A stretch of DNA of 64,000 nt from Trema orientale (GCA_002914845.1 JXTC01000008.1:1837693-1901692); one strand, 5' to 3'. Shown: positions 49,850 through 61,062, counted from the first letter of the stretch. Notes: a model not told the origin generated them from the sequence alone. Program-made: numbers and translations.

Positions 49850-50344
49850 TCAAGCGGTGGAGCCAGAAGGAGCATCGCCAACAAGTTTGAAGTCCTGGAC
49901 CTCCTTGAAGTTCAACCATGGCTTCTCCCAAACCTTAGCTTCGTAAACCTTCTTCTGAGACCCATCCAGAGCCTCCAAAGTTATGTAGTACACAGTACCA
50001 GCAACCACCTGCTCTTTCGTATTCACTACCTTCACAAATTGCAGAACCGAATTCTGCACAAACCCACAAAGTTCGATCGATCCATCGGTCGATCATTCGA
50101 TCTCCACTTAATTCAAAATTCAAAAAATAAAATTAAAAAAAAAAAAAAACAAAACTAGAAAACCGTTTTCCGGACTTAAAGAATCTCAAAACCCATTTTC
50201 GGTTCAAACGATTCGGAAAATTGAAATCGAAACGAAACGAACCTGTTTCTTGTTATGGTCATCGACAGCGAAACGAGCAAGGTTTTCGATGTCGAGGCTG
50301 TTCTGGTTTCCTTGCACTTCTCTGATTCCACCCACCGTCGCCAT
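49850..50344 (-). CDS. Phytocystatin, single-domain (cysteine protease inhibitor)
   Basis: Exon 1 (50344-50243, 34 codons) and exon 2 (50053-49850) with GTTCG donor and TTGTGCAG acceptor give 101 residues, the usual size of a cytosolic plant cystatin. All inhibitory elements are present: N-terminal GG at 5-6, the plant signature [10 protein letters not shown] at 22-31, the first hairpin loop QVVAG at 49-53, and PW at 79-80. It blocks papain-like (C1A) proteases by inserting these three parts as a wedge. No signal peptide. It is first in a minus-strand cluster with the genes at 54575-55076 and 59343-60444. The 102-nt first exon is the same length in all copies. A TA-rich TATA-like tract lies at about 50450-50468, and a conserved promoter module at 50570-50613. 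Confidence 0.93.
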
Positions 50345-50569
50345 TTTTCCTCTCTTCTCCAACTTCGATTTTTTTTTTTCCCCCCCTGCTTTCTTCCCAA
50401 ATTTTCAAGTTGTATTCAGTATTCTCACACACATTAAATATCTCTCTCTCTATATATATATATATATTATCTTATTAGAAAATTAAATAAATAAATGGTG
50501 GTGAGTGTTTTCAGATATGACGAACTTATTTTTGAGTTTTGTGCACCTGCCAGCATGTACACTCGGGTG

Positions 50570-50613
50570 TGACGTGGCATGTTTGGATTTGCCCTTAGGT
50601 AGTCAACGAAGAC
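50570..50613 (-). promoter_or_regulatory. Conserved cystatin promoter module (W-box plus ACGT core)
   Basis: Plus-strand TGACGTGGCA (50570-50579) and GTCAACGAAGAC (50602-50613). In gene sense these read GTCTTCGTTGAC and TGCCACGTCA, that is a TTGAC W-box core and a CCACGTC bZIP/ABRE-like core. The same two strings occur upstream of the two-domain cystatin at 60693-60720 at a similar distance from the ATG (about 226 and 249 nt). WRKY and bZIP control is inferred. Confidence 0.6.
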
Positions 50614-50619
50614 ATTTTT

Positions 50620-52100
50620 AGAGAAATACGTTCGATTATTCCACAGGATAGAACTTGCTTCTGTTCATTTGTTTACTTTTATCTTCGCTTAAATTATTTT
50701 TATCGTTTTTTAAATTGTTGTTATAAGTTGCTTAAGTGCGAAGAGTACGAGCGGTCAGTCAAAAGTATGAGGGTGGGCCCTGAATTTACTCTTCTGGAAA
50801 ATATAATGAAGGGTGGGTCTCACGACTCTCACCCGCCAAAAATGGGATTGGATATGCTTTTGGAATTTTCTTCGGCGGAGGATGAGCATACGTTTCGAAT
50901 TTTTTCAATGAGATTAGACCGTGGATGGCGTTTCGATTTTTCAATGACATAGATGACAAACATAGAGCAATCCTATGGGCACAATGATGTGTCAGTATCC
51001 ATGATTCTAATTAATTAATAAATTAAATTTCAAATGAGCTCCACTTAGAATCTAATTATTATAGTCAATCATGACATATCATATAGTACTAGCACCGTAT
51101 GGCGCTTCATTGCATTATTCGCCAAACAAATGCTCATATGTCAAAGGAGAATCACGCAAAAAGAGGGAAAAAAAGAGAAAAAGAAATATTTATTAATAAA
51201 ATTCATTTAATAAATTAAACTCAAATGGCTCATAATTATTTTTTTTTTAAATTAAATAGCTCACAACTTGAGACTCAAGTTTAGCTCTAATCTAATAAAA
51301 GCTTTAAATTAGCAAGGAAAAAAAAAATCTTGTAACTATTCACCTCACTAAGAAAAGTAAAACCCTTCAACTGCTTTTTTTTTCCCTCTACTAAACACCT
51401 TTAAGTCCCAGCTCTCCATCTCTGTCATTTTTTTTTCCAAAGTTCAAAGTTTCAATATCCATGGCAAGATCACTGAAAAAAAAAAGAAAAAAAAAATGCA
51501 TGGCAAGAAAATTTTCCACATTAGTTTATCCCTTTTTTTATGTGGTCTAAATTAGCATATTTATTAAAAAAAGACCAATTAAATACATAACGATTTGTCC
51601 TTTTAATATTCCCTAAGTTTAGTTTCTATTATTTTAGTGTTAGACTGTTAGTTGTTGTTTTATAGATCTTGGTTTTGGAAGTTTGAGATATTATGTGAAT
51701 ACTATAACTATTTAGACAATTGACTATTGAGAATCACACCAAAAAGGCCTAACTTTTTTTCCCTTTTAGTTTTTTTTTTTTCTTTAAATGTCAAAACAAT
51801 ATAAAGAAAATTAGATCATGAAAGTTTCATGTGCCAGAGCCAACAACAAATTCTAACACAGAAATTCCATTGTAGTTTTTATTATATAAGAAAATAATTG
51901 TTAATTTTTAGAACATCGAATCATTAATATGTAGAGAAAAAGAACAAATAATTTACCTTTTAATGATAGTAAACTTTTTTCTCTTTTTCTTTCCTTTTTT
52001 TTTTTAAGCTAAGAGTTGTCAACGTCAAGTTGTAGACAACTCAATACTTCAACTAATGTTATTTAAGTTGCTTATAATTTCATAATCTTATTATCCTAGA
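50620..52100. other. Intergenic, nothing recognised
   Basis: AT-rich with A/T runs. A short G/C-richer stretch at 50750-50900 shows an ORF without known motif. No gene or element assigned. Confidence 0.45.
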
Positions 52101-53465
52101 TCTTTGGTGATATATAATAAGAAGGTTTTTGGATTCAATTCAACAGCTATAGAAAGGTACTTTAACAGAAAATTAGAGTCACCAATTCTTACTAGGAAAG
52201 ATAAAGATAATACAACATTAAGTAATGTGGATATCAATCTTGTAGAACCTCTGATAAATCTAGGTTAAGAATTCCGATTTCATAGAATAATCCTAATATT
52301 AGAGATCAAGTTCAACGAGCATACATATAAAAAAGTCTTTGTCAACCTCGGCAACATAACTTTCTAATGACAAAATTTAGGAAAAAATCAAGAAAATTCC
52401 ACTTTGCATGGTTTGAAACAGTATGCTAATTGGTTATAATACGGTATAGTGAAGGATACTGCATTTTGCTTATGTTGTTATCTTTTTAAGCCAAATCGTA
52501 GAGATCAATCAGGTGGTAATTATTTTGTTAGTGAAAGATTTTCGAATTAGAAAAAGAGTAAAAGACTTCAAATTCATGTTAAAGGGTCTAATAGTAAACA
52601 TAACCAAGTATGGAAGAAATGTTAAGCCTTGATGAACCAAAAACAACATATTTAGACCATTTTGTCAAAGCAATTAGATCAAATTCGTGGTTAGTATAGA
52701 TGCCGCTTGATTGCATCAATTGATTGTGTTTGTTTTTTTTTATAACAAGGGCTTGATTTTCTTAGTGATAATCAATTTGAAAATTCAAGCAACCAAGGTA
52801 ACCTTCTTAAGCTCTTGCACTTTCTAACTAATTACAGCGAAGATATCAAATATATTATATTGAAGAATACTCCAAATAATTTGAAATTGATATCATCTGA
52901 CATTTAGAAAGATATTGTGAGAGCTATTACAATAGCAAATATTAGTGTTATTATTAAAGATACCAGTGATTCATTATTTTGTGTTTTAGTTTATGAATCT
53001 CGTGATATTCAATTAAGGAGCATATGGTTGTATTACTCTTATATGTGGATAAGAATAGAAATGTAATCGAGCATTTTAGAGGAATTGAACATGTTGCTAG
53101 TATCACAGGTTTATCACTTAAGGACAATACCAATGTATGGATTATGTATATTTAGATTGAGGGGATAAGGTTATGATGGGGCGAGTAATATGTAAGGTGA
53201 GTTCAATTATCTCAAAACACTTATTTTGAAAGAAAATTTGTGCGCTTATTACGTCCATTGTTTTGCTCATCAACTACAACTAGCTTTTGTAGTTATGTGG
53301 AAGAAATATATTCGAGGCGTATCATTTTTCAGCATAATTATTGGTATTATAAATATTGTTGGAGCTTCCTCAAAACGTTGTGATATTCTTCGAGGAAAAC
53401 AAGACGCCATAATTGTTGAAGCGCTTAAGAATAGTGAGATCTCGAATGGTCGAGGCCAAAACTAG
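52100..53465 (+). pseudogene. hAT transposase relic (TTF-type/ZMYM1-like)
   Basis: Degenerate but ordered similarity to the plant family often annotated as TTF-type zinc finger or ZMYM1-like hAT transposase: an N-terminal part near 52120-52380, then NRRDQSGGNYFVSE (about 52500), RLQIHVKGSNSKHNQVWKK (52570), RCRLIASIDCVCF (52700), then KNTPNNLKLISSDI (52865), and IVRAITIANISVIIKD (52915). An open stretch 53226-53465 reads YYVHCFAHQLQLAFV and NIVGASSKRCDIL. Several in-frame stops and frame changes make it inactive, for example a stop within the GLDF region around 52740 and frame loss at about 53010. No terminal repeats found. The C-terminal dimerisation domain is missing. Confidence 0.75.
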
Positions 53466-54293
53466 GAAACTTCTTTAAAATACCTAGGTCATACTCATTG
53501 AAACTCACATTATGGTCTATTCATTAGTTTATCGGTTTATGACATTGGTATTAATTTTATCAGTTACTACTGCTATTGTAAAATTAGTATTTTTTTTCTA
53601 TGAATTTTGTTAAGAATCAGCTACGCAATAGAATGGATGATTAATTGATGGATGATAATTTATTTGTGTATGTGGAGAAAAACATCCTTTATAGTCTTGA
53701 TAACTAAGTTATTATACCAAATTTTCACAGCGTAAAAAGTTGTAAATTTAATAGTTTTTAATAATATATATTTTATTAAATATATGTATGTCACAATGTA
53801 AAGCCATCACCGACAAAAATTCCTAGTTTCGTCCCAGTCTGTCCTTTTCCAAAGGCCATTTATCAATGATGCCCTAAAGTAGACACTATTAGTTATACGT
53901 GTCCCACCATATTAACTAGTTGAAATTACTAATTTGACATCATGTAAATTGTGGTTTTTGTCCAACCGTGTTAAGTCAGGATGCTTGTAATTGCGAAATT
54001 AATCTCGTTCATAGTATTTTTGTTTGCAAGATATTCATAATAAGCATAACACAATTCTTGCCGCAAAAAATTATAACAGAGAAAAACGTTTTGAAATTTA
54101 ATATACTTAATAAAACAAACTATGAAAAACTTGCACAATACTTTCATAAAATAAAAAATAAAAAAAAATAAAAAAACTTATACAACACAATCGGACGTGT
54201 ATGATAATTAGATCTTGGCCTCAATATTCATCTCCAACGTTATGGACTTGGACTAAGTATATGACAAACTAAGCATTATCCTCAGCTTCATCA

Positions 54294-54295
54294 NN

Positions 54296-54345
<50 letters not shown>
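54294..54345. repeat. (TA)n microsatellite next to NN
   Basis: About 24 TA units directly after two unresolved bases at 54294-54295. The length and the NN mark a spot where the assembly is uncertain. The stretch 53466-54293 holds no recognised gene. Confidence 0.9.
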
Positions 54346-54348
<3 letters not shown>

Positions 54349-54429
54349 GCCTTGGAGATGGTCTAAGAATGAATACAATACTAGTAACGCTCATTAAAAC
54401 TAGGACAGACCATGTTCAAGTACTTTAAC

Positions 54430-54545
54430 TTGTAGCTGGGAAGATAGTCTAATTTAACCCACATCTCTCAGTATCAAAAGTCTTAAGTTCGAATTTCACT
54501 CCACTTAAAAAAATAAATAAATAAATAAAATTTGTTTCCCCCAAA
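54430..54545 (+). repeat. SINE-like tRNA-derived remnant
   Basis: TGTAGCTGGGAAGATAGTCT as a weak A-box-like head, TCTTAAGTTCGAATTTCACT with a good B-box core (GTTCGAAT), then an A/T tail with TAAATAAATAAATAAA. The order and spacing fit a plant SINE head. It ends about 30 nt before the divergent cystatin's stop codon. Confidence 0.4.
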
Positions 54546-54574
54546 AATAAAAAATTAATTTGCTGGATTGTAGC

Positions 54575-55076
54575 TCAAAATACCTGCACTTCTCGTAAAA
54601 GTACAAGGCTTTGGGCCTCCTGGGAATTATCCGAGGACTTCTCCAACACTGAACCCACGTAAAGATACTTCTGACCCTCCTTTTCGTCGAGTGCCTCCAT
54701 CATTATATAGTACATCATACCTGAAACCACTTCCTGCTGATTCACATTCACCACCTTCGCAAGCTTCAGAGCCGCATCCTACGACAACATACACAAGCAA
54801 ACGACAATAATCATTTCGGTCCAAAGTTGAAGAATCTCTACACTTTTTTTATAGTATTTCTTGTTTTATTTAAACAAATACTAATTAAATTGAAAGCAAT
54901 TTGTCTTAAGATGATGTTTGAGAAAATCTCCAACTTGATTTTTGAGAAAAAAATAAAAATAAAAACTCACGTACCTTTTTCTTGTTATGCTCATCGATAG
55001 CGAAACGAGTAAGGTCTTCGAACTTGGGGTCATTCTCAAATCCTTCTACTCCGCGGAGTGGGCCAATTTCTTCCAT
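54575..55076 (-). CDS. Divergent cystatin-like gene
   Basis: Exon 1 (55076-54975, 34 codons from the internal ATG, or from 55139 with 21 extra residues) and exon 2 (54778-54575, 204 nt) are joined by GTACGT and CGTAG borders and give 101 residues. Exon sizes match the canonical copies exactly. The start reads MEEIGPLRGVEGFEND, then LTRFAIDEHNKKK (signature kept with changes). The first loop has a one-residue insertion, QQEVVSG, which moves Glu into the usual Gln position. The PW loop is gone, replaced by EKSSDNSQEAQ. Open throughout, so it may still make protein, but papain-type inhibition is doubtful. It may be a decaying duplicate or one with a new role. I prefer the internal start because it equals the other copies in length. 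Confidence 0.65.
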
Positions 55077-55618
55077 TAGTTTCTTGATCGATCTCCTCTT
55101 CTCAAAGATTTCTCTGCCTGTTGTTCTTCCCAACTGCACCTTGTAATTGTATATCTTTAAATCACATATATCAAATAATATTGGACATCATGTTACATAT
55201 ATATATACAATCGCATGCCTCCTTCTCGGCTTTTATTTTTAATTTTTCCTTTTTTAATATATAGTTGTTGTTTTCTCTATGTATTGATTCGTTGAACAAG
55301 ATATCTTAATCATTAAAAAAAGTACTGCTGGTGTACAGTTTTTGACCCGTGTAAAGACGTTTGACTTGCCTAATTTGTTGATTCATCCATTCTGAATGAA
55401 TTGATCATCGATCAAGTGGCAATTTTTTTTTTTTTTTTTTTGGGCATAGATAAGGTAGTGCAAATGGGCAATAATCTACAATGATCGATATGTAGCTTTT
55501 GCCGACCGAGCGAAAATATTAAATGAAAGGGAAAAGTATATGCCAGCTTCTAATTATTGAATTCAAGCAAAAAGAAAAAAGAAAAAGCTACTAATTAATT
55601 ATTTCATCATTCTTTCTA

Positions 55619-55783
55619 CAATTTTATGTAGATGATGCAGAGTTGTCTTGTATTATTAATTCTCGAGATGAGAATCAAGCAGCCCATGTGCTCCAATCGA
55701 AAATTTTGGGAGTCAACATATCTGAATTATTTTTCATGAGAAAGACTGAACTGCAACAAAATTTGATTGTGGATGAATAATAC
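55619..55783 (+). mobile_element. Probable LINE 3' fragment
   Basis: One frame reads FYVDDAELSCIINSRDENQ and AAHVLQSKIL to a stop at about 55780. The NQAAHVL phrase near the C terminus resembles the RNase H end of plant LINEs. No clear poly(A) or target duplication. Tentative. Confidence 0.4.
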
Positions 55784-56029
55784 ATTTGTATATGCAATTC
55801 ACTTTCATAGGCGCCTGCGCTACATTTTTTTTTTTTATAAAGAAAAAAAATTCAAAAGCTTCCGAATCCGAAACTTCAAAAATAGTTGTAACAACTGCTG
55901 AGAAGGTTGCAACAACTTCTGTTAAATATCCGAAAAAGAAGATCCATCTGGGGTTGCTAAAAATGATGCTCCACCTGAACCATTCAAAGACAAGGGGAAA
56001 TTAGTTCAAACAAAGACAACTGAGGAGTA

Positions 56030-56215
56030 CAATGTTTCTCGTGCTTATTCTTCTATTTATTGTGCATTTTGAAATGAAGAATTGATTAATTTTCTGGATG
56101 AACGGAGGAAAACTTCTAATTTGACGTGCAGAATGAGGGGAAACTCTTCTTTTATAACCACTAAAATAGGAGGTTACACACATTTGCTTTCAATTGGAAT
56201 AATGCTCATAATGAT
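56030..56215 (-). repeat. Partial LTR-like repeat, fossil
   Basis: Matches the distal part of the repeat at 56640-57500 in the same orientation: both contain AGGAAAACTTCTAATYTG, a TTTTATARCCACT TATA-like site, and TTTTCAATTGGAATAATGCT (the second copy; the first differs by one base). A fragment only. Confidence 0.5.
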
Positions 56216-56358
56216 GTCAAACATATCATAAAATGAGACATGACATATTTACTAAATGAGTTATACGTGTCGTGTCGTATTCAGGTTGGGGTATTATCGT
56301 GTCGTATTATAATCGTGTCAACCTGAACACGACATGATAATACAAATTGTCAGCCCTA
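56216..56358. repeat. CGTGTCGTGTC-type MITE remnant
   Basis: Contains GTGTCGTGTCGTATTCAGGT, its partial complement CAACCTGAACACGACATGAT, and an end reading AATTGTCAGCCCTA. This is the style of a common hAT-type plant MITE and is related to 12285-12480. It sits between two LTR-like fragments. Confidence 0.5.
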
Positions 56359-56639
56359 AATATAGTAAAGGCTGGCTTTGTCGCTTATTACTTGCAGTCA
56401 CTTGTCGTTATTTTGTTTCAATGTTGTTATTGTTTTGTTGGATGTTTTTAGCAAAATGTATTCATTTTGAATTTATTTCTTAAAACCATACTTATCTTTT
56501 TCCTATTAGCTGGTTAGAAACAAAATGTAAATTTCTATTGTTGCTTATTTAAAATAATATATTTCATCTAATGGTTTAGCTCATCGTGTTAAAAAAATAA
56601 TAATAAATAAGTATATACAGTATATAAGATTACAAAATA

Positions 56640-57500
56640 ATTATAACAAATGTTTATAATAAACTTTAAAATAAATTTAAAGTTACTAAAAGTTGTTATA
56701 CTCTAAACTTGAGCAGAATTTCAGCAGCACTTCAAACCAAGTATTTTGCAAAACAAAAGATAGTTAACCGATGAAGCTTGTGTACCGCACATAATCCTTG
56801 AAATTGATTCACTCCCTCCACTAGAATGTTTGAGGATTTTGCAAGCAAAAGTTTCCCAGGATACAATGACGACGAGTAGCAAGTGAAGTACTTTATAATA
56901 AACTTTAAAATAAATTTAAAGTTACCAAAAGTTGTTATACTCTAAACTTGAGCAGAATTTCAGCAGCACTTCAAATTAAGTATTTTACAAAATAAAAGAT
57001 AGTTAACCGATGAGGCTTGTGTACAGCACATAGTCCTTAAAATTAATTTGCTCCCTCTACTAGAATGCTTGAGGATTTTACAAGTAACAGTTTCCCAGGA
57101 TACAATGATGAGGAGCAGCAAGTGAAATACCAATATCTCCGCTCTATGAACTGGATTGTTATGAACTCCAATACACTAAGAGATCTAGGTACGAAATTCC
57201 TAAATACTTGAAGAACTATAGCTAGAAAAACGAAAAACTCAAGAAGACTTGAAAACTAGAGAGATTAAGAGAGAAATTAGAGAGGAAAACTTCTAATCTG
57301 GTGTGCAGATTGCGGAGGAGCTCTCCTTTTATAGCCACTGAAATGAGAGATTATACACATTTGTTTTCAATTGGAATAATGCTCATAAAGCTAAAAATAG
57401 CTGTTATAAAGCCAAAAGTGCCTAGTACTAATACCTAGCAGATTTTTAGAAACTCCACATTGGTTGTTATAGTGCCAAAACATCCAACCATTAAACCCAG
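56640..57500 (-). repeat. LTR-like repeat with 239-bp internal tandem duplication, fossil
   Basis: Read on the minus strand, a TATA-like GGCTATAAAAGGAGAGCTCC near 57340 precedes a CT-rich leader and a region with CATTGTATCCTGGGAAACTG, typical of plant Copia LTR R-U5 sequence. The distal part is present twice in tandem: 56653-56891 and 56892-57130, period 239 bp, few differences. No internal coding part is attached, so it may be a solo or partial LTR. Borders approximate; state incomplete. Confidence 0.5.
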
Positions 57501-59342
57501 TTTTTTGAAATTGCTCCCTTCAAGATGAAAGCATGGTGCATGTAACTAACTGACTATTGAATTGAAGCAAAATTAAAAAAAAAAAAAATTAATAATCTGG
57601 GTCGTAGCAAAAAAATTAGCCTTATAAGGGTCCAAGTTTCAGCTTGACATTCAAGCCTATAAGTACAAGCACACGGGCCCATGCAAATTCAAGTCTAAGT
57701 CCAATGATTTGCACCTCCTCGTGCACGGCTAAGAGAGCATCTGTAATAATTATTCTTACTATCATCACAAAATATGGCTCTATATAAACCACTAAGAATA
57801 AGCTTCTCCTTCTAATGTGGGACTTTTTGTTTTTCCTTTCATTTTTCCATTTCTAATTCAAATAGTGTACTTTTGAGTAACAATTTCTCATCATCTGTGC
57901 ACCATTTTGAGCGTACAAATATACGAAATTGATGTATTCGCTGAGGAAAATAAAAATTCACCATGACCTTCCATTAACAGGATGGTTCATGAAGATGAGT
58001 AGTATGTCATACTTTAACTTCACAAAACACTTGCTTTCAAGCCAATACTAAGCCCAATTTAGTTTAACCCATTTTCTAACACATTGAAGACCAACCTTCT
58101 TCTCGGATTCAGTCCCTTGTGTATCTAGATTCTTACATCATATTTTGCAAATCCCTCTCCCCTAAACTATTTTTCCTAATACTGCCAGTTTAAGAACTAA
58201 GCCTAGATCTACTAAAAATATAGGAAGATTACAATTTGGTGAGCCAAACTTTCGTTTTTGTTTTCTATTTCTTCTTTCATGCGTAGATCATCTTAAAACT
58301 AAAACAAAAACAAAAACAAAAAAACAAAAAAAAAAACCATGGGGCTGGATATACCAAGTGCAAAACCTGACTATTATAAAAACCGTTATAGTTAGTGTAT
58401 AGTATATCATGGATATACCAAGTGTACAAATTGATATCTTCGGCCATTAATCAAAAAGAAAAAAAATATTTACTAAAATGAAATGTAAAAAGGGGACACT
58501 CATTCTTATTTCTCTAGTTTTGTATTCTTTTTTTTTTTATTTTTTTTTTCCCGGGGGCGCCAAAATCTAATATTATCCTCCAAAATGACTACTCATCCTA
58601 ATTCCCTGTTTTCCAGTCCTTTTTTTTCTTCGATTCAACCATCACACTTTCTCATGACTTTTCTCTCTTCTCTTTTCTTCCTTCTACATTTTCCCCTCTA
58701 CCGGCAAACGTAGCCTTAGAAAAATGATGTTTAATCATCACCTTCTTTTGTTATTTTGTATTCTTCCGGGAGAAGAATTCTTTTCTTTAACTTTCAATAC
58801 CAAATAAGTTAACAAAAGTGGGGACAAAATTTGTATACGAAATTCAAAGTATTTACCCTTAGGAAATTTTGAATGGAAACATAGCTAATTGGATATGCTA
58901 CAAATGAACAAATTATCTTACACACCAAGATTTCTCCCAAGTCCAACCTTCCCGAGAATAATGAAGCCGTAGTTTTTTCACATGTCCACATGAGGATTTT
59001 TCTCATTTTAAGATATCTCAGCAACAAGTTTTGAGACACCCTTTTTTTAATCTACCATTTTCTTTCGAAAGTACTAATCTTTATCTTTTGGAAACCAAAG
59101 CACTCAATTTCACTTGAATATTGCTGCAACAATTAGAGCTTTACAAGTTATACCAAAAGAAATATTAACAACAGGGCACCAAATGGACCATAAAGAACCA
59201 TTTTAAGAGAATCGCGAAACTAATAATCATCACATACAAATAAAACAAGTATTGTAAAAAACACATCCATATAATAAAATACAAAGGTTACAGAGATTTG
59301 GTTTTAATTACGTAGTTTATAATCACCCTTGTCTAAGCATGA
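57501..59342. other. Intergenic sequence
   Basis: AT-rich with A/T and CT runs. It contains the fourth copy of the dispersed ATACCAAGTRTAAAA repeat (listed separately). No gene recognised on either strand. Confidence 0.45.
58335..58500. repeat. Dispersed ATACCAAGTRTAAAA repeat, copy 4
   Basis: Contains GGATATACCAAGTGCAAAAC and GGATATACCAAGTGTACAAA about 60 nt apart, matching the core words of the copies at 30540 and 31690. Confidence 0.45.
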
Positions 59343-60444
59343 TCAAGTGCTTGACTCAGTCAAATTAGCTGCATCTCCAATGAGTTTAAATTCTTGAACC
59401 TCCTTGAAATTCAGCCATGGCTTCTCCCAAACCTTGGCCTCATAAACCTTCTTCTTATCACCATCGAGCGCCACCAAGGTTATGTAATACATTGTACCAG
59501 AGACCACCTGCTGTTTCACATTCACAACCTTCACAAACTCCAGAAGCGCATTCTGCACCCACATATAAAAATTAAAATTAATTTTTTTTTTTCAAAAAAA
59601 AAAATGTTATGATCTACAAGAACAACGATCAAATCTCCGCCTATCGATCGAAGCAAAATAATAACCAAACCACAAGCAAATTAACTTTTCTTACACAGCA
59701 TTTCAAAGGAAAGAAAAAGGTTGAACGAAATACCTCTTTCTTGTTGTACTCGTCTACAGCGAAACGAGCGAGGTTTTCGATCTCTAGACTGTTCTGCTGG
59801 CTCCCTTGAAGTTCTCCTACGCCGCCAACTATCGCCTTTTCATTTAGACCAGAAAAAAAAAAAAAAAAATTAGAAACCATTTTTTGGAGGAGAATTTGAA
59901 GAAGTAATGGTAATAACAAACAAGAAACAAGTTCATTCAAAACTGTGGATCTACGTTTAAAAAAAAAAAAAAAAAAACCATATAATAGCTTACGTTATGA
60001 GCTAAGGAGTCGGAGCTTGAGCCGGAAGGCGTGACATCATCGCCAATAAGCTTAAACTCTTGTAGCTCCTTGAAGCCAATCCATGGCTTCACCAAAACCT
60101 TGGCTTCGTAAACTTTGGTCTTATTAATGTCCCCCACATCAACTGCCTCCAACGTTATGTAGTACAACGTGCCAGAAACCACCTGTTCTTTCGCATTGAC
60201 GACCTTTACGAATTCGAGGAGCGCATTCTGATCAAAATAATTAATGTTTCAAACACCAACAAAAATCAAGTCAAAAATTACAACAACAAAAAAAAAAAAA
60301 AAAAAAAAAAACCACAAAACCTCACAATCACAAACACGAAACCTCTTTCTTGTTGTACTCTTCGACGGCGAAACGAGCGAGGTTTTCGATCTCTACGCTG
60401 TTCTGGAACCCTTCCACTTGACGAATGCCCCCCAGTGTTGCCAT
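59343..60444 (-). CDS. Two-domain phytocystatin (model joins two cystatin units)
   Basis: Four exons: 60444-60343, 60227-59994, 59835-59734, 59552-59343, total 215 residues. Domain 1 (1-112) has GG at 5-6, [10 protein letters not shown] at 22-31, QVVSG at 49-53, PW at 82-83. Domain 2 (113-215) has [12 protein letters not shown] at 134-143, QVVSG at 161-165, PW at 191-192. Why one gene: the second exon has no stop where single cystatins end but runs into a consensus donor (CATAAC then GTAAGC). The third exon lacks the ATG of the other copies and instead begins right after AATGAAAAG, a plausible acceptor. Both borders are phase 0, and exon 3 is again 102 nt. Both domains look inhibitory, unlike the legumain-type C-terminal extension of many long plant cystatins. 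The alternative is two genes, the downstream one starting at an in-frame ATG at 59879 inside the proposed 158-nt intron. No signal peptide on domain 1. Confidence 0.75.
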
Positions 60445-60498
60445 TTTCGTGTGTTTATTTTTTTTTCTTTTCTTTTGAATTTGACGTTGTGTATGTTT

Positions 60499-60508
60499 AT
60501 TATATATA
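60499..60508 (-). promoter_or_regulatory. TATA box of two-domain cystatin
   Basis: Minus-strand CTATATATAATA about 55-65 nt before the ATG at 60444. No other TATA-like site lies between the two cystatin units at 59836-59993, which supports one transcript. Confidence 0.55.
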
Positions 60509-60692
60509 GAGAAAGCAGAGCAAAGAGAGAGCTTGGCCTTTGGTGCATGAATCTGCCTTCTTTGGTGGGGAGGGGGGAGGCGGTATCACCTACGACGCCA
60601 TATGTTTTGACTTTCTGCACTCGCCTACGTCTTCCGTGTTATCATCTTTGATTGTTCTTTTTAAGGTTTTTGCTTCCAATGGGATTGAGATG

Positions 60693-60720
60693 TGACGTGG
60701 CACGAATGGTCAACGAAGAC
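60693..60720 (-). promoter_or_regulatory. Conserved cystatin promoter module, second copy
   Basis: Plus-strand TGACGTGGCA (60693-60702) followed by GTCAACGAAGAC (60709-60720). In gene sense it is a W-box core then an ACGT core. It is identical in both words to the module of the first cystatin, with the spacer shortened from 22 to 6 nt. Confidence 0.6.
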
Positions 60721-61062
60721 TTTTTAATTAGTTTACGAATACTATGGATTCCGCCCCACGATATAACTTACTTTGTGACTTTTATTTTTAATTTTTGGAG
60801 TAATCTTTACTTCTAATTTTTAATTTGCTATGATACACCCAAAAAAAAAAAAAAAAAGAAAGAAAGAAAGAAAAAACATTAGTATTGAAGATATTGAATT
60901 AATAACGCTAATATTAGCCCTTAATCGAGTAAAACAATATGATAGCCAATCATATAACTGTCCCTTTTATGCTGGTTTTTTCATTTTTTATTCAGGCTAA
61001 CAAACGCGTATGTTGATTGAGGATTTTTCGAATTGCCTCTCTCTTTTAAAGTCATAAATAAC

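Noticed and set aside
50728-50952. ORF with some acidic and charged content upstream of the first cystatin
   Set aside because: No recognisable domain and it overlaps likely promoter-distal sequence; not supported as a gene.
59641-59940. Signal-peptide-like start [18 protein letters not shown] for the downstream cystatin unit
   Set aside because: It would read through a poly-Phe run from an A/T homopolymer. The splice model with matching phases and a 102-nt exon explains the data better, though a separate start at 59879 is not excluded.
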